Shown: one piece after another, positions 6,825 through 14,289 of the stretch | Position numbering within the stretch: the stretch's first letter is position 1 | Layout of the letters: each line of letters begins with the position of its first letter | From: Mycobacterium sp. E3198 | GTDB taxonomy: Bacteria; Actinomycetota; Actinomycetes; Mycobacteriales; Mycobacteriaceae | Direction of reading: 5' to 3' | Assembly: GCF_001667015.1 (NCBI RefSeq) | Contig: NZ_LZIS01000224.1 | Span: forward strand, 1-34,179 | Length of the DNA stretch: 34,179 bases | Program-made: the position numbers and the translations under genes | The notes under the pieces: model-generated | Seen by the model: the letters and a program-made list of their open reading frames with translations, nothing else | What the model was told of the DNA's origin: nothing | The model's database searches: none

Positions 6825-7924
6825 TGCACCGCGGTCGGCGCGTCGGCCACCTTGACGAGCTTCACCTCGGGGCGCTGCGGCACCGCATCGGCCAGGAACC
6901 AGCGGAAGGCGAGGTTGCCTCGCGGATAGCCCAGCGTGGTAAGCGAATTCGGGTGGGCCGTCATCGTCCTCGACACGACGATGGTCACCGAGCCGTCGCC
7001 GTTGAGCACCGCGCTGTGCCCGTTGACGGAGCAGCGCGCGTCTGACGCGCCGTAAGTGGCCATGAACTGGTTCCACACCACCATGTTCCAGAATCGGCAG
7101 GCGGGCGGTCGGTGCGTGATCACCAGCGCCTCGTCGTCGTCGAGCACGAAGCTGCCGTAGGCGTAGCACGCATCGCGCGCCGACCAGCCGAAGTTGGCGT
7201 CGGGCACCTGATAGGGGTGGGCGAATTCGTTTGCGGCATGCGCGGTCTCGTGCCCCAGCGCGTGCTCGTCCTCAACGCGCTCGCCGACGGCCAGCGGGAC
7301 GATGGCGAACATCGTGCGCAACCAGGTGGCGGCGGCGCGCAGGCTCGCGGCCGTCTCGGCGTCGCCGTGCCGAATCGGATCCGGCTCGTCGAGCGCCTCG
7401 ATGTGCCAGACGACCGGGCGGCCGGTCAGCGGGTCGGCCTGATAGTCGCGGGTCATCAGCACGGCCGCGTCGGGAGTCGGGGGGAATTCGAAGCTGAAGT
7501 TGCCGTCGGCGTCGACGTCGAGGTCACTGTCGCGGACGATCGACACGACCCGGTCCGACCAGGCGCCCGGCGACGGCTCGTTGTAGGCCGTCACCGAAAA
7601 GTACACGCTGTCACCGCGATTGCCGCTGATGCGGTAGCGCCGCTCCGGATCGACCGGGCACAGGAAGTAGTAGGCGTCGGTGTTGTCGCCGCCCCAGCGG
7701 CGGTCCCGGCGGAACGGCGTGTTCACCGCGACGAACTGTGGCCGGCCGGGCTCGGGGAACAGGTAGGCGTCCAGGGCGACGCCCAGCGTCGTGGCCAGCG
7801 TGCGATAGCCGTCGGCGATGTGACGGTCGTCGGTCACCGCCCGGTCGCCCTCGAGGAAGCCGCGGTCGAGATCCCCGAGGGTGGCCAGCAACTCTTGCCA
7901 CGCGGCCGTCGATTCGTGCGTCAT
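6821..7924 (-). CDS. DUF1214-domain protein
   Basis: A 367-aa protein of the DUF1214 type (partner of DUF1254 in many bacteria). The segment GNRGDSVYFSVTAYNEPSPG and the C-terminal run WNMVVWNQFMATY, then NGDGSVTIVVSRTMTAHPN, and FRWFLADAVPQRPEVKLVKV fit that domain. No signal peptide is seen. The start ATG overlaps the TGA of the upstream TetR gene (shared ATGA, 7921-7924), so translation is coupled and the TetR probably controls it. The stop overlaps the convergent LLM gene by 3 bases. The biochemical role of the family is not established. Confidence 0.75.
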   Translation of the reverse strand: MTHESTAAWQELLATLGDLDRGFLEGDRAVTDDRHIADGYRTLATTLGVALDAYLFPEPGRPQFVAVNTPFRRDRRWGGDNTDAYYFLCPVDPERRYRISGNRGDSVYFSVTAYNEPSPGAWSDRVVSIVRDSDLDVDADGNFSFEFPPTPDAAVLMTRDYQADPLTGRPVVWHIEALDEPDPIRHGDAETAASLRAAATWLRTMFAIVPLAVGERVEDEHALGHETAHAANEFAHPYQVPDANFGWSARDACYAYGSFVLDDDEALVITHRPPACRFWNMVVWNQFMATYGASDARCSVNGHSAVLNGDGSVTIVVSRTMTAHPNSLTTLGYPRGNLAFRWFLADAVPQRPEVKLVKVADAPTAVH

Positions 7925-8496
7925 GCGCTGATTCCCTCCAGGAGCAAGGCGGTGGTGCGATCGACCCACGCGTCGTCGAGTTCGCCGACGCGGGTCAGCA
8001 GGCCCATGAGCGTGATGCCGGCGATGGCCTCGGTCAGTTCGGCGGCGGTCACGTCGGGCCGGACCTCGCCGCGGCCCGCGGCCCGCTCGAGTAGCTCGGC
8101 GAGGCCGCCGCCGATGATGCCGGCGAACCGCTCCAGCAGCGCCGAGTGCAGGCTCGGGTCCGCGGCCATCTCACCGACCAGGCCGGGCAGTGCCGACCGG
8201 GCGGCCGGTGTGGTGAGGAAAGCCATTGAGCGACGGACCATTTCGCGCAGGTCCTCGGGCAACGTTCCGGTATCGGGCAGCTCGGTGGCCGCGCCGATCG
8301 GAAACACCGCCTCGTGCACGAGGTGCGCCTTGCTCGGCCAGCGGCGGTAGATCGCGGGCTTGCTGGTGCCGGCCCGCTCCGCGATCGCGGAGACCAGTAG
8401 CCCGGCATACCCCGTCTCGGCGAGCAGTTCGACGGTGGCGCTGAGCACCGCGCCGTCGATGCGTGGGTCACGGGGTCGGCCAAAATCCACTACCAT
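7921..8496 (-). CDS. TetR/AcrR-family regulator
   Basis: A repressor of 191 aa. The HTH covers DGAVLSATVELLAETGYAGL, then LVSAIAERAGTSKPAIYRRW, then PSKAHLVHEAVF. The C-terminal ligand-binding domain is all-helical. ATG 8496 (MVVDFGRPRDPRIDG) is chosen because the HTH follows at normal distance and a TATGTT box lies 15 bases upstream. It is co-translated with DUF1214 and divergent from a sulfotransferase gene, with 28 bases between the starts. These neighbours are its most likely targets. The ligand is unknown. Confidence 0.87.
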   Translation of the reverse strand: MVVDFGRPRDPRIDGAVLSATVELLAETGYAGLLVSAIAERAGTSKPAIYRRWPSKAHLVHEAVFPIGAATELPDTGTLPEDLREMVRRSMAFLTTPAARSALPGLVGEMAADPSLHSALLERFAGIIGGGLAELLERAAGRGEVRPDVTAAELTEAIAGITLMGLLTRVGELDDAWVDRTTALLLEGISA

Positions 8497-8510
8497 TACG
8501 AAACCGAGAG

Positions 8511-8517
8511 TAACATA
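8511..8517. promoter_or_regulatory. Overlapping -10 boxes between the TetR and sulfotransferase genes
   Basis: TAACAT (8511-8516, plus strand) lies 8 bases before GTG 8525. TATGTT (8517 to 8512, minus strand) lies 15 bases before ATG 8496. Both fit TANNNT and share bases, so the two promoters would exclude each other. No strong palindrome was found in the 28-base gap. Confidence 0.4.
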
Positions 8518-8524
8518 AGTCGCC

Positions 8525-9760
8525 GTGACCGACGCCGTTCGCCTTGACGACCTCGCCCAGCCCCGGTTCAGCCCCGAGGCGCAACAGATTCTCGACATGA
8601 TGGCCGCGATGGCGCCGGACTGTCCGCTGGACGCCGAAGCCCTGCACGCCCGGGCCGCCGCCGACACCGGCCTGCACGATTTCGGTCCGGCGGACTACCG
8701 GGAACGGCTCGACGTCTACCTCGCCGCGCTGCGCGACATCGACGGGTTGCACCCCGCGGGCGCGGTCAACTTCTATGCGCAGCTGCTGCAATTGCTCAAG
8801 AACCGGCTCCTGCTCACCGACCTGCTGCGCACGCACCCCGACATCGACGACATCGAGTTGGTGCCGCCGATCGTGATCGCCGGGCTGCCCCGCACCGGCA
8901 CCACCCATCTGCACAACCTGCTGGCGGCGGCGCCCACCTTCCGCACCATGCCGTACTGGGAAAGCGTCGAACCGTTCCCGCTGCCGGCCGAGGCCGGCCT
9001 CGAACCCGATCCGCGGCGGGTCCGGATGGACGTCGGGGTCGGGGTGATCAACACCGTGATGCCGTATTTCCCGCTGATGCACGAGATGACCACCGATCAC
9101 GTCCACGAAGAAATCCAATTGCTGGCCAACGACTTTTCGACGATGCTCTTCGAGACGCTGGCCGACGTGCCGCGCTGGCGCGACTACTACCAGGCCCACG
9201 ACCAGACGCCGCACTACGAACATCTCGCCCGGCAGCTCAAGGCCATGCAGTTCCTGCGCGGCGGGCGGCGCTGGCTGCTCAAGTCGCCCCAGCACCTCGA
9301 GCAGGTGCCGGTGCTGGACCGCGTCTTCCCCGGCAGCATCGTGGTGTTCACCCACCGCGACCCGGTGCCCGTGGCGCTGTCGATGATCGCGATGATCACC
9401 TACTCGGCGCGCATGCACCGCTCGCCCGTGCCGGTGCCGCAGCTCGCCCACTACTGGGTCGACCGGCTCGACGAGATGCTGACCGCGCTCGTCCGCGACC
9501 GCGACACGATCGGCCCGGACCGCTCGATCGACATTCGCTTCGACGACTTCATGGCCGACGAGCTCGGCGTCGCCGAGCGGGTATACGCGCTGGCCGGGGA
9601 GCCGTTCACCGAACCGGCCCGCGGCGCGGTCGCCGGCTACCTGTCGGGCCACCAGCGCGGCCGGCTGGGCAACGTCGAAACGACGCCCGAGATGTTCGGG
9701 CTCACACGCGACGGCCTGCGGGCGCGCTTCGCGCCCTATGTGGACCGGTTCCTGGCCTGA
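8525..9760 (+). CDS. Sulfotransferase-family protein
   Basis: A 411-aa protein of the Sulfotransfer_3 type, expected to move sulfate from PAPS to a hydroxyl group of a lipid or small molecule. The 5'-phosphosulfate loop is IAGLPRTGTTHLHNLLAAAP, and the 3'-phosphate region is WLLKSPQHLEQVPVLDRVFP with VVFTHRDPVPVALSMIAMIT. C-terminal H-R-x-G-R (HQRGRLGN) is the usual coenzyme-binding tail. The GTG at 8525 is probably leaderless (TAACAT 8 bases upstream). It lies divergent from the TetR-DUF1214 pair and 33 bases before ephF. Mycobacteria carry many such enzymes and the substrate cannot be inferred here. Confidence 0.87.
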   Translation: MTDAVRLDDLAQPRFSPEAQQILDMMAAMAPDCPLDAEALHARAAADTGLHDFGPADYRERLDVYLAALRDIDGLHPAGAVNFYAQLLQLLKNRLLLTDLLRTHPDIDDIELVPPIVIAGLPRTGTTHLHNLLAAAPTFRTMPYWESVEPFPLPAEAGLEPDPRRVRMDVGVGVINTVMPYFPLMHEMTTDHVHEEIQLLANDFSTMLFETLADVPRWRDYYQAHDQTPHYEHLARQLKAMQFLRGGRRWLLKSPQHLEQVPVLDRVFPGSIVVFTHRDPVPVALSMIAMITYSARMHRSPVPVPQLAHYWVDRLDEMLTALVRDRDTIGPDRSIDIRFDDFMADELGVAERVYALAGEPFTEPARGAVAGYLSGHQRGRLGNVETTPEMFGLTRDGLRARFAPYVDRFLA

Positions 9761-9779
9761 CCCGTTTCACGGCATCGAG

Positions 9780-9785
9780 TACCTT
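9780..9785 (+). promoter_or_regulatory. -10 box of a leaderless promoter for ephF
   Basis: TACCTT fits TANNNT and is followed by 8 bases and the ATG at 9794. It suggests that ephF has its own promoter in spite of the short gap after the sulfotransferase gene. Confidence 0.4.
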
Positions 9786-9793
9786 CTCAACAC

Positions 9794-10684
9794 ATGGTCG
9801 CTATGCCCGCGCTAGACGGCGTCGAACACAGGTACATCGAGCTCGGCGACGGTGTCACCATCCACGTCGCGGACGCCGGTCCGGCCCAGGGGCCCGCGGT
9901 GATGCTGGTGCACGGCTTTCCCCAGAACTGGTGGGAGTGGCACGAATTGATCGGTCCGCTGGCCGCCGACGGCTACCGCGTGCTGTGCCCCGACCTCCGG
10001 GGCGCGGGATGGAGCTCCGCGCCGCCGTCGCGATACCTCAAGAACGACATGGCCGACGACTTGGCCGCGGTCCTGGACCGGTTGGGCGTTGCGACCGTCA
10101 AACTGGCCGCCCACGACTGGGGCGGTCCGGTCGCGTTCACCATGATGCTGCGCCATCCGGAAAAGGTCACCGGGTTTTTCGGGATGAACACCTCCGCGCC
10201 GTGGACCAAGCCCAACCTCAAGCTGCTGCGCAACGTCTGGCGGTTCTGGTACCAGGTCCCGATAGCGCTGCCGGTGATCGGCCCGCGCGTGGTCGGCGAT
10301 CCGAAGGCCCGGTTCTACCGGATGCTGGCCTCGTGGGTCGGCGGGGACTACCTGGTGCCCGAGGACGACGTCCGCTTCTACATCGAGTGCATGCGCCAGC
10401 CCGGGCACGCGGTGGCGGGCTCGCGGTGGTACCGCACCTTCCTGAGCACGGAGCTGCTGCGCTGGCTGCGCGGCGAATACAACGACGCCCGCGTCGAGGT
10501 GCCGGTCCGCTGGCTGAGTGGCACGAAGGATCCGGTGCTCACCGTGGACCTGCTGGACGGATACGCCGACCGCATCGGCGATTTCGAGGTCGAGATCGTC
10601 GAGGGCGCCGGCCATTGGATCGTCGAGGAGCGCCCCGAGCTGGTCCTCGATCGGCTGCGGGCCTTCCTGCGCGCCGAAAGCTGA
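9794..10684 (+). CDS. ephF: Epoxide hydrolase EphF-like, alpha/beta hydrolase
   Basis: A 296-aa alpha/beta hydrolase of the epoxide hydrolase branch, opening epoxides to diols. Oxyanion motif HGFP is at 40-43. The nucleophile is D108 in H107-D-W-G-G111. The likely relay acid is D246 (SGTKDP), and the base is H274 (GAGHWI). The cap region about 135-225 holds several Tyr (Y153, Y175, Y186, Y196, Y213) that could protonate the epoxide. Synteny (between the GNAT-side block and the TetR-cyp138 pair) matches Rv0134 ephF. ATG 9794 is favoured by the TANNNT box 8 bases upstream; ATG 9803 is an alternative. Confidence 0.88.
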   Translation: MVAMPALDGVEHRYIELGDGVTIHVADAGPAQGPAVMLVHGFPQNWWEWHELIGPLAADGYRVLCPDLRGAGWSSAPPSRYLKNDMADDLAAVLDRLGVATVKLAAHDWGGPVAFTMMLRHPEKVTGFFGMNTSAPWTKPNLKLLRNVWRFWYQVPIALPVIGPRVVGDPKARFYRMLASWVGGDYLVPEDDVRFYIECMRQPGHAVAGSRWYRTFLSTELLRWLRGEYNDARVEVPVRWLSGTKDPVLTVDLLDGYADRIGDFEVEIVEGAGHWIVEERPELVLDRLRAFLRAES

Positions 10685-10706
10685 AGTGCCGGGCAAATTT
10701 TGGGCG

Positions 10707-10919
10707 TCACTCGACGCCGATGGTGACCTCGGTGGACTTGATGAACACCGTCGCCGGCTGACCGACCGCCAGGCCGAGGTCGGTCGCCGCGTCCTTGGTG
10801 ACCGAGGACGTGACGATCTGGTCGCCGCCGTCGAGCTTGACCTTGACGATCGCCATCACGCTGCCGAGGTCGACCTCGGTGATGGTTCCCTTGAGTTGGT
10901 TCCGCGTCGACAGCCGCAT
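10707..10919 (-). CDS. Molbindin-like molybdate-binding protein (TOBE/Mop domain)
   Basis: A 70-aa protein that is one complete Mop domain: MRLSTRNQLKGTITEVDLGS, then MAIVKVKLDGGDQIVTSSVT, then LGLAVGQPATVFIKSTEVTI. Such proteins form hexamers that store or buffer molybdate or related oxyanions in the cytosol. The start has a good Shine-Dalgarno (TTGGAGGA). It converges on ephF with 22 bases between the stops, and lies 37 bases below the TetR gene stop on the same strand. No molybdate transporter or cofactor gene is near. I do not recall it at this place in M. tuberculosis. Confidence 0.85.
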   Translation of the reverse strand: MRLSTRNQLKGTITEVDLGSVMAIVKVKLDGGDQIVTSSVTKDAATDLGLAVGQPATVFIKSTEVTIGVE

Positions 10920-10956
10920 GGCAATCCTCCAAGTCCGGTCGGGGTCCGCGATGAGC

Positions 10957-11574
10957 CTAACTTCGCGGGCCCAGCAGGGCTATGGAGGCGTCGACGGCCG
11001 GCTCGACGATTTCGCGGACGGGCTTGCCGTCTTCGACGGACAGCGCGGTCAGCTCGCGCAGACCGCCCAGCAGGATCACGGCCAGCGGCGCGGTCAACGG
11101 CGGCAGCTCCGCGCGGCGAAACCCCGGGCTCGCGCTGAGGTCGATCAGCAGGTTGGACAACAACTGCACGCCGCGGCGCTGGACCGGGCGGGCGACGTCG
11201 CCCAGCGACGGGAGCTCGCGAATCAAGCTCAAGGTGATGGCCGGGCGGGCCTCCATGTGTTCGACGTAGGCCTCGACGGCCTGACGAATCTGTCGGTGCC
11301 AGTCCGCGTCCGGATCCACGGCGGCGGCGATGCTCTCGCCGAGCTTCTCGATGTCGGCGCGCAGCAACTCGAGGAAGCATGCCTCCTTGCTGGCGAACTG
11401 GTCGTAGAACGTGCGCTTCGACGTGCGGGCGTGCCGGACCACGTCGGCCACCGTGCTGGCGCGATAGCCGCGCTCGCCGATCGAGGCGGCGAGGCCGTCG
11501 AGCAGCCGGAGCCGAAAGGGGTCCGATTCGATCGGGGCGTCGGCGAGGGCCGCGGCGTCCACCGTCGATGTCAC
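10957..11574 (-). CDS. TetR-family regulator divergent from cyp138 (Rv0135c-type)
   Basis: A repressor of 205 aa from GTG 11574. The HTH is LRLLDGLAASIGERGYRAST, then VADVVRHARTSKRTFYDQFA, then SKEACFLELLRADIEKLGES. GTG 11574 is preceded by AAGGGGG at good distance; GTG 11598 would add 8 residues. Two palindromes of the same design lie between this gene and cyp138, so it very likely represses both itself and the P450. The order is that of Rv0135c-Rv0136. Confidence 0.87.
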   Translation of the reverse strand: MTSTVDAAALADAPIESDPFRLRLLDGLAASIGERGYRASTVADVVRHARTSKRTFYDQFASKEACFLELLRADIEKLGESIAAAVDPDADWHRQIRQAVEAYVEHMEARPAITLSLIRELPSLGDVARPVQRRGVQLLSNLLIDLSASPGFRRAELPPLTAPLAVILLGGLRELTALSVEDGKPVREIVEPAVDASIALLGPRS

Positions 11575-11613
11575 CGGCGGCACCCCCTTCGTGAACACGG
11601 CACCTTGTCAGGT

Positions 11614-11631
11614 TTGGTACCTCAGAGTACC
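11614..11631. promoter_or_regulatory. TetR operator 1 (GGTAC-N6-GTACC)
   Basis: TTGGTAC (11614-11620), a 6-base spacer, then GTACC (11627-11631). It overlaps a TACGGT box on the minus strand (11634 to 11629), the likely -10 of the TetR gene. Confidence 0.65.
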
Positions 11632-11646
11632 GTAGCGGGAAAGGTT

Positions 11647-11666
11647 TTGGTACACCGCGGTACCAA
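11647..11666. promoter_or_regulatory. TetR operator 2 (TTGGTAC-N6-GTACCAA)
   Basis: TTGGTAC (11647-11653), ACCGCG, GTACCAA (11660-11666): perfect 7-base arms. Its centre lies 33 bases from that of operator 1, about three helical turns, so two dimers could sit on one face of the DNA. It lies 37 bases before the cyp138 start. Confidence 0.7.
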
Positions 11667-11702
11667 CCCCCGACTCGGGGAGAAATGGGGAGCATCACCG
11701 CC

Positions 11703-13019
11703 ATGAGCGACGTCGTCACCGCCCCGCCGGCCCTCCGGTTGCCGCCGGCCACCCGGATGCCGAAACTGCTGCAGGGCATTTTCTTTGCGGTGTCGCGCCG
11801 GTGGATGATCCAGCGGCTGGCGCGCCGACACGGCAACGTGTTCACGGTCAACATCCCGATCTATGGCCGCGTGGTGGTGATCGGCGACTGGCGCCTGGCG
11901 AAGCAAGTGTTCACCACCAGCCCAGAAGAACTAGGGAACATCCAGCCCAACCTGAGCCGGCTGTTCGGCTCCGGCTCGGTGTTCGCGCTCGACGGCGACG
12001 ATCACCGCCGGCGTCGACGCCTGCTGGCGCCGCCGTTTCACGGCAAGAGCATGAAGAACTACGAGGCGATCATCGAAGAGGAGACCCTGCGGGAGTCGGC
12101 CGGCTGGCCGGAAGGCACGCCGTTCCCCACGCTGCCGTCGATGATGCACATCACGCTCAACGCCATCCTGCGCGCGGTGTTCGGGGCCGAGGGCGCCGAG
12201 CTCGACGAGCTGCGCAGGCTGATCCCGCCGTGGGTCACCCTGGGTTCGCGCATGGCGGCGCTACCGAAACCCGAACGGAACTACGGCCGGTTCAGCCCGT
12301 GGGGCCGGTTGGACGAGTGGCGCCGCCAGTACGACGTCGTCCTCGACCGGCTGATCGACGCCGAGCGGGCCGATCCCCAGTTCGACGAGCGGACCGACGT
12401 GCTGGCGCTGATGCTGCGCAGCACCTATGAGGACGGTTCGGCCATGTCGCGCAAGGACATTGGCGACGAGCTGCTGACGTTGCTGGCCGCCGGGCACGAA
12501 ACCACCGCGTCCACGCTGGGTTGGGCTTTCGAACGGTTGAGCCGCCACCCGGATATCCTGGCCGCGTTGGTACAAGAGGCCGACGAGGGCGGCTCCGAGC
12601 TGCGCCAGGCGACCATCCTGGAGGTTCAGCGGGCGCGGACCGTCATCGATTTCGCCGCCCGCCGCGTCTACCCGCCGGTCTTTCAACTCGGGGAATGGGT
12701 GATCCCCCAGGGCGATTCGATCATCATCAGCATCGCGCAGATCCACAACGACCCCGACGTCTTTCCCGAGCCCGACCGCTTCGATCCACAGCGTTACATC
12801 GAGAACAAGCCGTCCTCGTTCGCGTGGATCCCATTCGGCGGCGGCACGCGTCGCTGCGTGGGTGCGGCGTTCGCCAACATGGAGATGGACGTGGTGTTGC
12901 GAACGGTGTTGCGCAACTTCACCATTGAGACCACCACGGAAGCCGGGGAGCGGTGGCACAGCCGCGGCGTCGCGTTCACCCCGAAGGACGGCGGACGCAT
13001 CGTGGTCCACCGGCGCTGA
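11703..13019 (+). CDS. cyp138: Cytochrome P450 CYP138
   Basis: A 438-aa P450 monooxygenase. The I-helix oxygen-activating motif is A263-G-H-E-T-T268, the ExxR motif is E-V-Q-R, and the haem loop is FGGGTRRCVG with ligand C385. It is nearly identical in pattern to M. tuberculosis CYP138 as I recall it (for example ALDGDDHRRRRRLLAPPFHG and SMKNYE). ATG 11703 (MSDVVTAPP) fits that protein's start and has GGGGAG upstream; ATG 11685 would add 6 residues but lacks a well-spaced ribosome site. It is divergent from its likely repressor. The substrate is unknown; electrons should come from a ferredoxin encoded elsewhere, since none is adjacent. Confidence 0.93.
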   Translation: MSDVVTAPPALRLPPATRMPKLLQGIFFAVSRRWMIQRLARRHGNVFTVNIPIYGRVVVIGDWRLAKQVFTTSPEELGNIQPNLSRLFGSGSVFALDGDDHRRRRRLLAPPFHGKSMKNYEAIIEEETLRESAGWPEGTPFPTLPSMMHITLNAILRAVFGAEGAELDELRRLIPPWVTLGSRMAALPKPERNYGRFSPWGRLDEWRRQYDVVLDRLIDAERADPQFDERTDVLALMLRSTYEDGSAMSRKDIGDELLTLLAAGHETTASTLGWAFERLSRHPDILAALVQEADEGGSELRQATILEVQRARTVIDFAARRVYPPVFQLGEWVIPQGDSIIISIAQIHNDPDVFPEPDRFDPQRYIENKPSSFAWIPFGGGTRRCVGAAFANMEMDVVLRTVLRNFTIETTTEAGERWHSRGVAFTPKDGGRIVVHRR

Positions 13020-13034
13020 GCGCCCGGAACGGAT

Positions 13035-13550
13035 TCAGCTGCCGGCGGCGGCGCGGCGCGGCAACTTCCAACCGGGACGCACGAAGTGGCAGGTGTACCC
13101 GTTGGGGTAGCGCTGCAGGTAGTCCTGGTGCTCGGGCTCGGCCTCCCAGAAATCGCCGGCCGGGCTGACCTCGGTCACCACCTTGCCGGGCCATAGGCCC
13201 GACGCCTCGACGTCGGCGATGGTGTCCAGCGCGATGCGCTTCTGTTCGTCGTCGACATAAAAGATGGCCGACCGGTAACTGGCTCCCACGTCGTTGCCCT
13301 GGCGGTCTTTCGTTGTCGGATCGTGGATCTGGAAGAAGAACTCCAGCAGCGTGCGGTAGTCGGTGACGGCCGGGTCGTAGACGATTTCGACGGCCTCGGC
13401 GTGCGTGCCGTGATGGCGGTAGGTCGCGTTGGGGACGTCGCCACCGCTGTATCCCACCCGCGTCGAAACCACGCCGGGCTGCCTGCGGATCAAGTCCTGC
13501 ATGCCCCAGAAACAGCCGCCGGCGAGAATCGCCTTGTCATACCCCGCCAT
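13035..13550 (-). CDS. msrA: Peptide methionine-S-sulfoxide reductase MsrA
   Basis: A 171-aa repair enzyme reducing methionine-S-sulfoxide in proteins. The catalytic motif G-C13-F-W-G sits near the N-terminus (ILAGGCFWGMQDL). It is followed by TRVGYSGGDVPNATYRHHGT and HAEAVEIVYDP, and the Glu/Asp of the family are in place (FFFQIHDPTTKDRQGNDVG). The recycling Cys appears to be the one in YTCHFV near the C-terminus. ATG 13550 has a strong Shine-Dalgarno (GAGGAGGAC). It converges on cyp138 with 15 bases between the stops, the same order as Rv0136-Rv0137c. Confidence 0.95.
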   Translation of the reverse strand: MAGYDKAILAGGCFWGMQDLIRRQPGVVSTRVGYSGGDVPNATYRHHGTHAEAVEIVYDPAVTDYRTLLEFFFQIHDPTTKDRQGNDVGASYRSAIFYVDDEQKRIALDTIADVEASGLWPGKVVTEVSPAGDFWEAEPEHQDYLQRYPNGYTCHFVRPGWKLPRRAAAGS

Positions 13551-13644
13551 GCCTGTCCTCCTCGCCGTCCAGTGAGACCGCCTCCGATTATCCCCCATCG
13601 TCGGCGCGCCCACCGGAGTCGCTGGTGAGAGCGACGGCATCGCG

Positions 13645-13706
13645 CGCCGAGCGTGCAACTGCTGCGAAAAATCGGCGAAAAACTCGCAGCAGTTTCACGT
13701 TCGGCG
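13645..13706. repeat. 62-base hairpin element between msrA and the SnoaL gene
   Basis: Arms 13645-13667 and 13684-13706 pair over 23 bases with two exceptions (a G-T pair at 13651/13700 and a C-T mismatch at 13656/13695). The inner 11 bases, AACTGCTGCGA and TCGCAGCAGTT, are perfect. The 16-base loop is A-rich. It sits upstream of both flanking genes, so it is not an ordinary terminator for either. It may be a repeated intergenic palindrome or a structured leader. Apart from this and the KstR-type site, the 235-base gap 13551-13785 shows no gene. Confidence 0.7.
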
Positions 13707-13763
13707 TGGGGCCCGAGAAGCGGCGGTCCGGGCCGCGGGGCGTCGACCCTCGACAAATGTCAA

Positions 13764-13777
13764 TAGAACGTGTTCTA
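13764..13777. promoter_or_regulatory. KstR-type operator
   Basis: TAGAAC, GT, GTTCTA: perfect 6-base arms with a 2-base spacer, matching the mycobacterial KstR consensus as I recall it (TNNAACNNGTTNNA, often AGAACNNGTTCT). It lies 8 bases before the ATG at 13786 and overlaps a possible -10 box (TAGTTT, 13776-13781), which is a repressing position. Confidence 0.65.
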
Positions 13778-13785
13778 GTTTCGGC

Positions 13786-14289
13786 ATGACTACGCCAACG
13801 TTCTCCCGTAGCGAACTGGCTTCCGCGTTCGAGAAGTTTGAGGCGACGGTCGCCCGGGCCGCCGAAACCAGGGACTGGGACGCCTGGGTCGAGCAGTACA
13901 CGCCCGACGTCGAATACATCGAGCACGCCGCGGGCACCATGCGCGGACGCGATGAGGTGCGCGAGTGGATCAAGCAGACGATGACGACGTTCCCCGGCAG
14001 CCACATGGTCGCGTTCCCGACGTTGTGGTCGGTCATCGACGAGTCCACCGGACGGGTCATCCTCGAGCTGGACAACCCCATGCGCGATCCGGGCGACGGC
14101 AGCGTCATCAGCGCGACCAACATCACGATCATCACGTACGCCGGTGACGGCCAGTGGAGCCGCGAAGAGGACATCTACAACCCGCTGCGCTTCCTGCGCG
14201 CGGGGCTGAAGTGGTGCCAGAAGGCCCAAGCCCTGGGCACGCTCGACGAGGACGCCGCGCGCTGGATGCAGCAATACGGAGGGGCTTAA
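13786..14289 (+). CDS. SnoaL-like (NTF2-fold) protein, Rv0138-type
   Basis: A 167-aa cone-shaped NTF2-fold protein. ASAFEKFEATVARAAETRDW, then YTPDVEYIEHAAGTMRGRDE, then VREWIKQTMTTFPGSHMV follow the SnoaL pattern, and VILELDNPMRDPGDGSVIS gives the following strands. This fold includes ketosteroid isomerases, polyketide cyclases and dehydratases, but no specific catalytic set can be assigned here. It has a KstR-type operator just upstream and its TAA is followed at once by the GTG of the epimerase gene, so the two form a tight operon. A link to sterol breakdown is inferred only from the operator. Confidence 0.82.
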   Translation: MTTPTFSRSELASAFEKFEATVARAAETRDWDAWVEQYTPDVEYIEHAAGTMRGRDEVREWIKQTMTTFPGSHMVAFPTLWSVIDESTGRVILELDNPMRDPGDGSVISATNITIITYAGDGQWSREEDIYNPLRFLRAGLKWCQKAQALGTLDEDAARWMQQYGGA

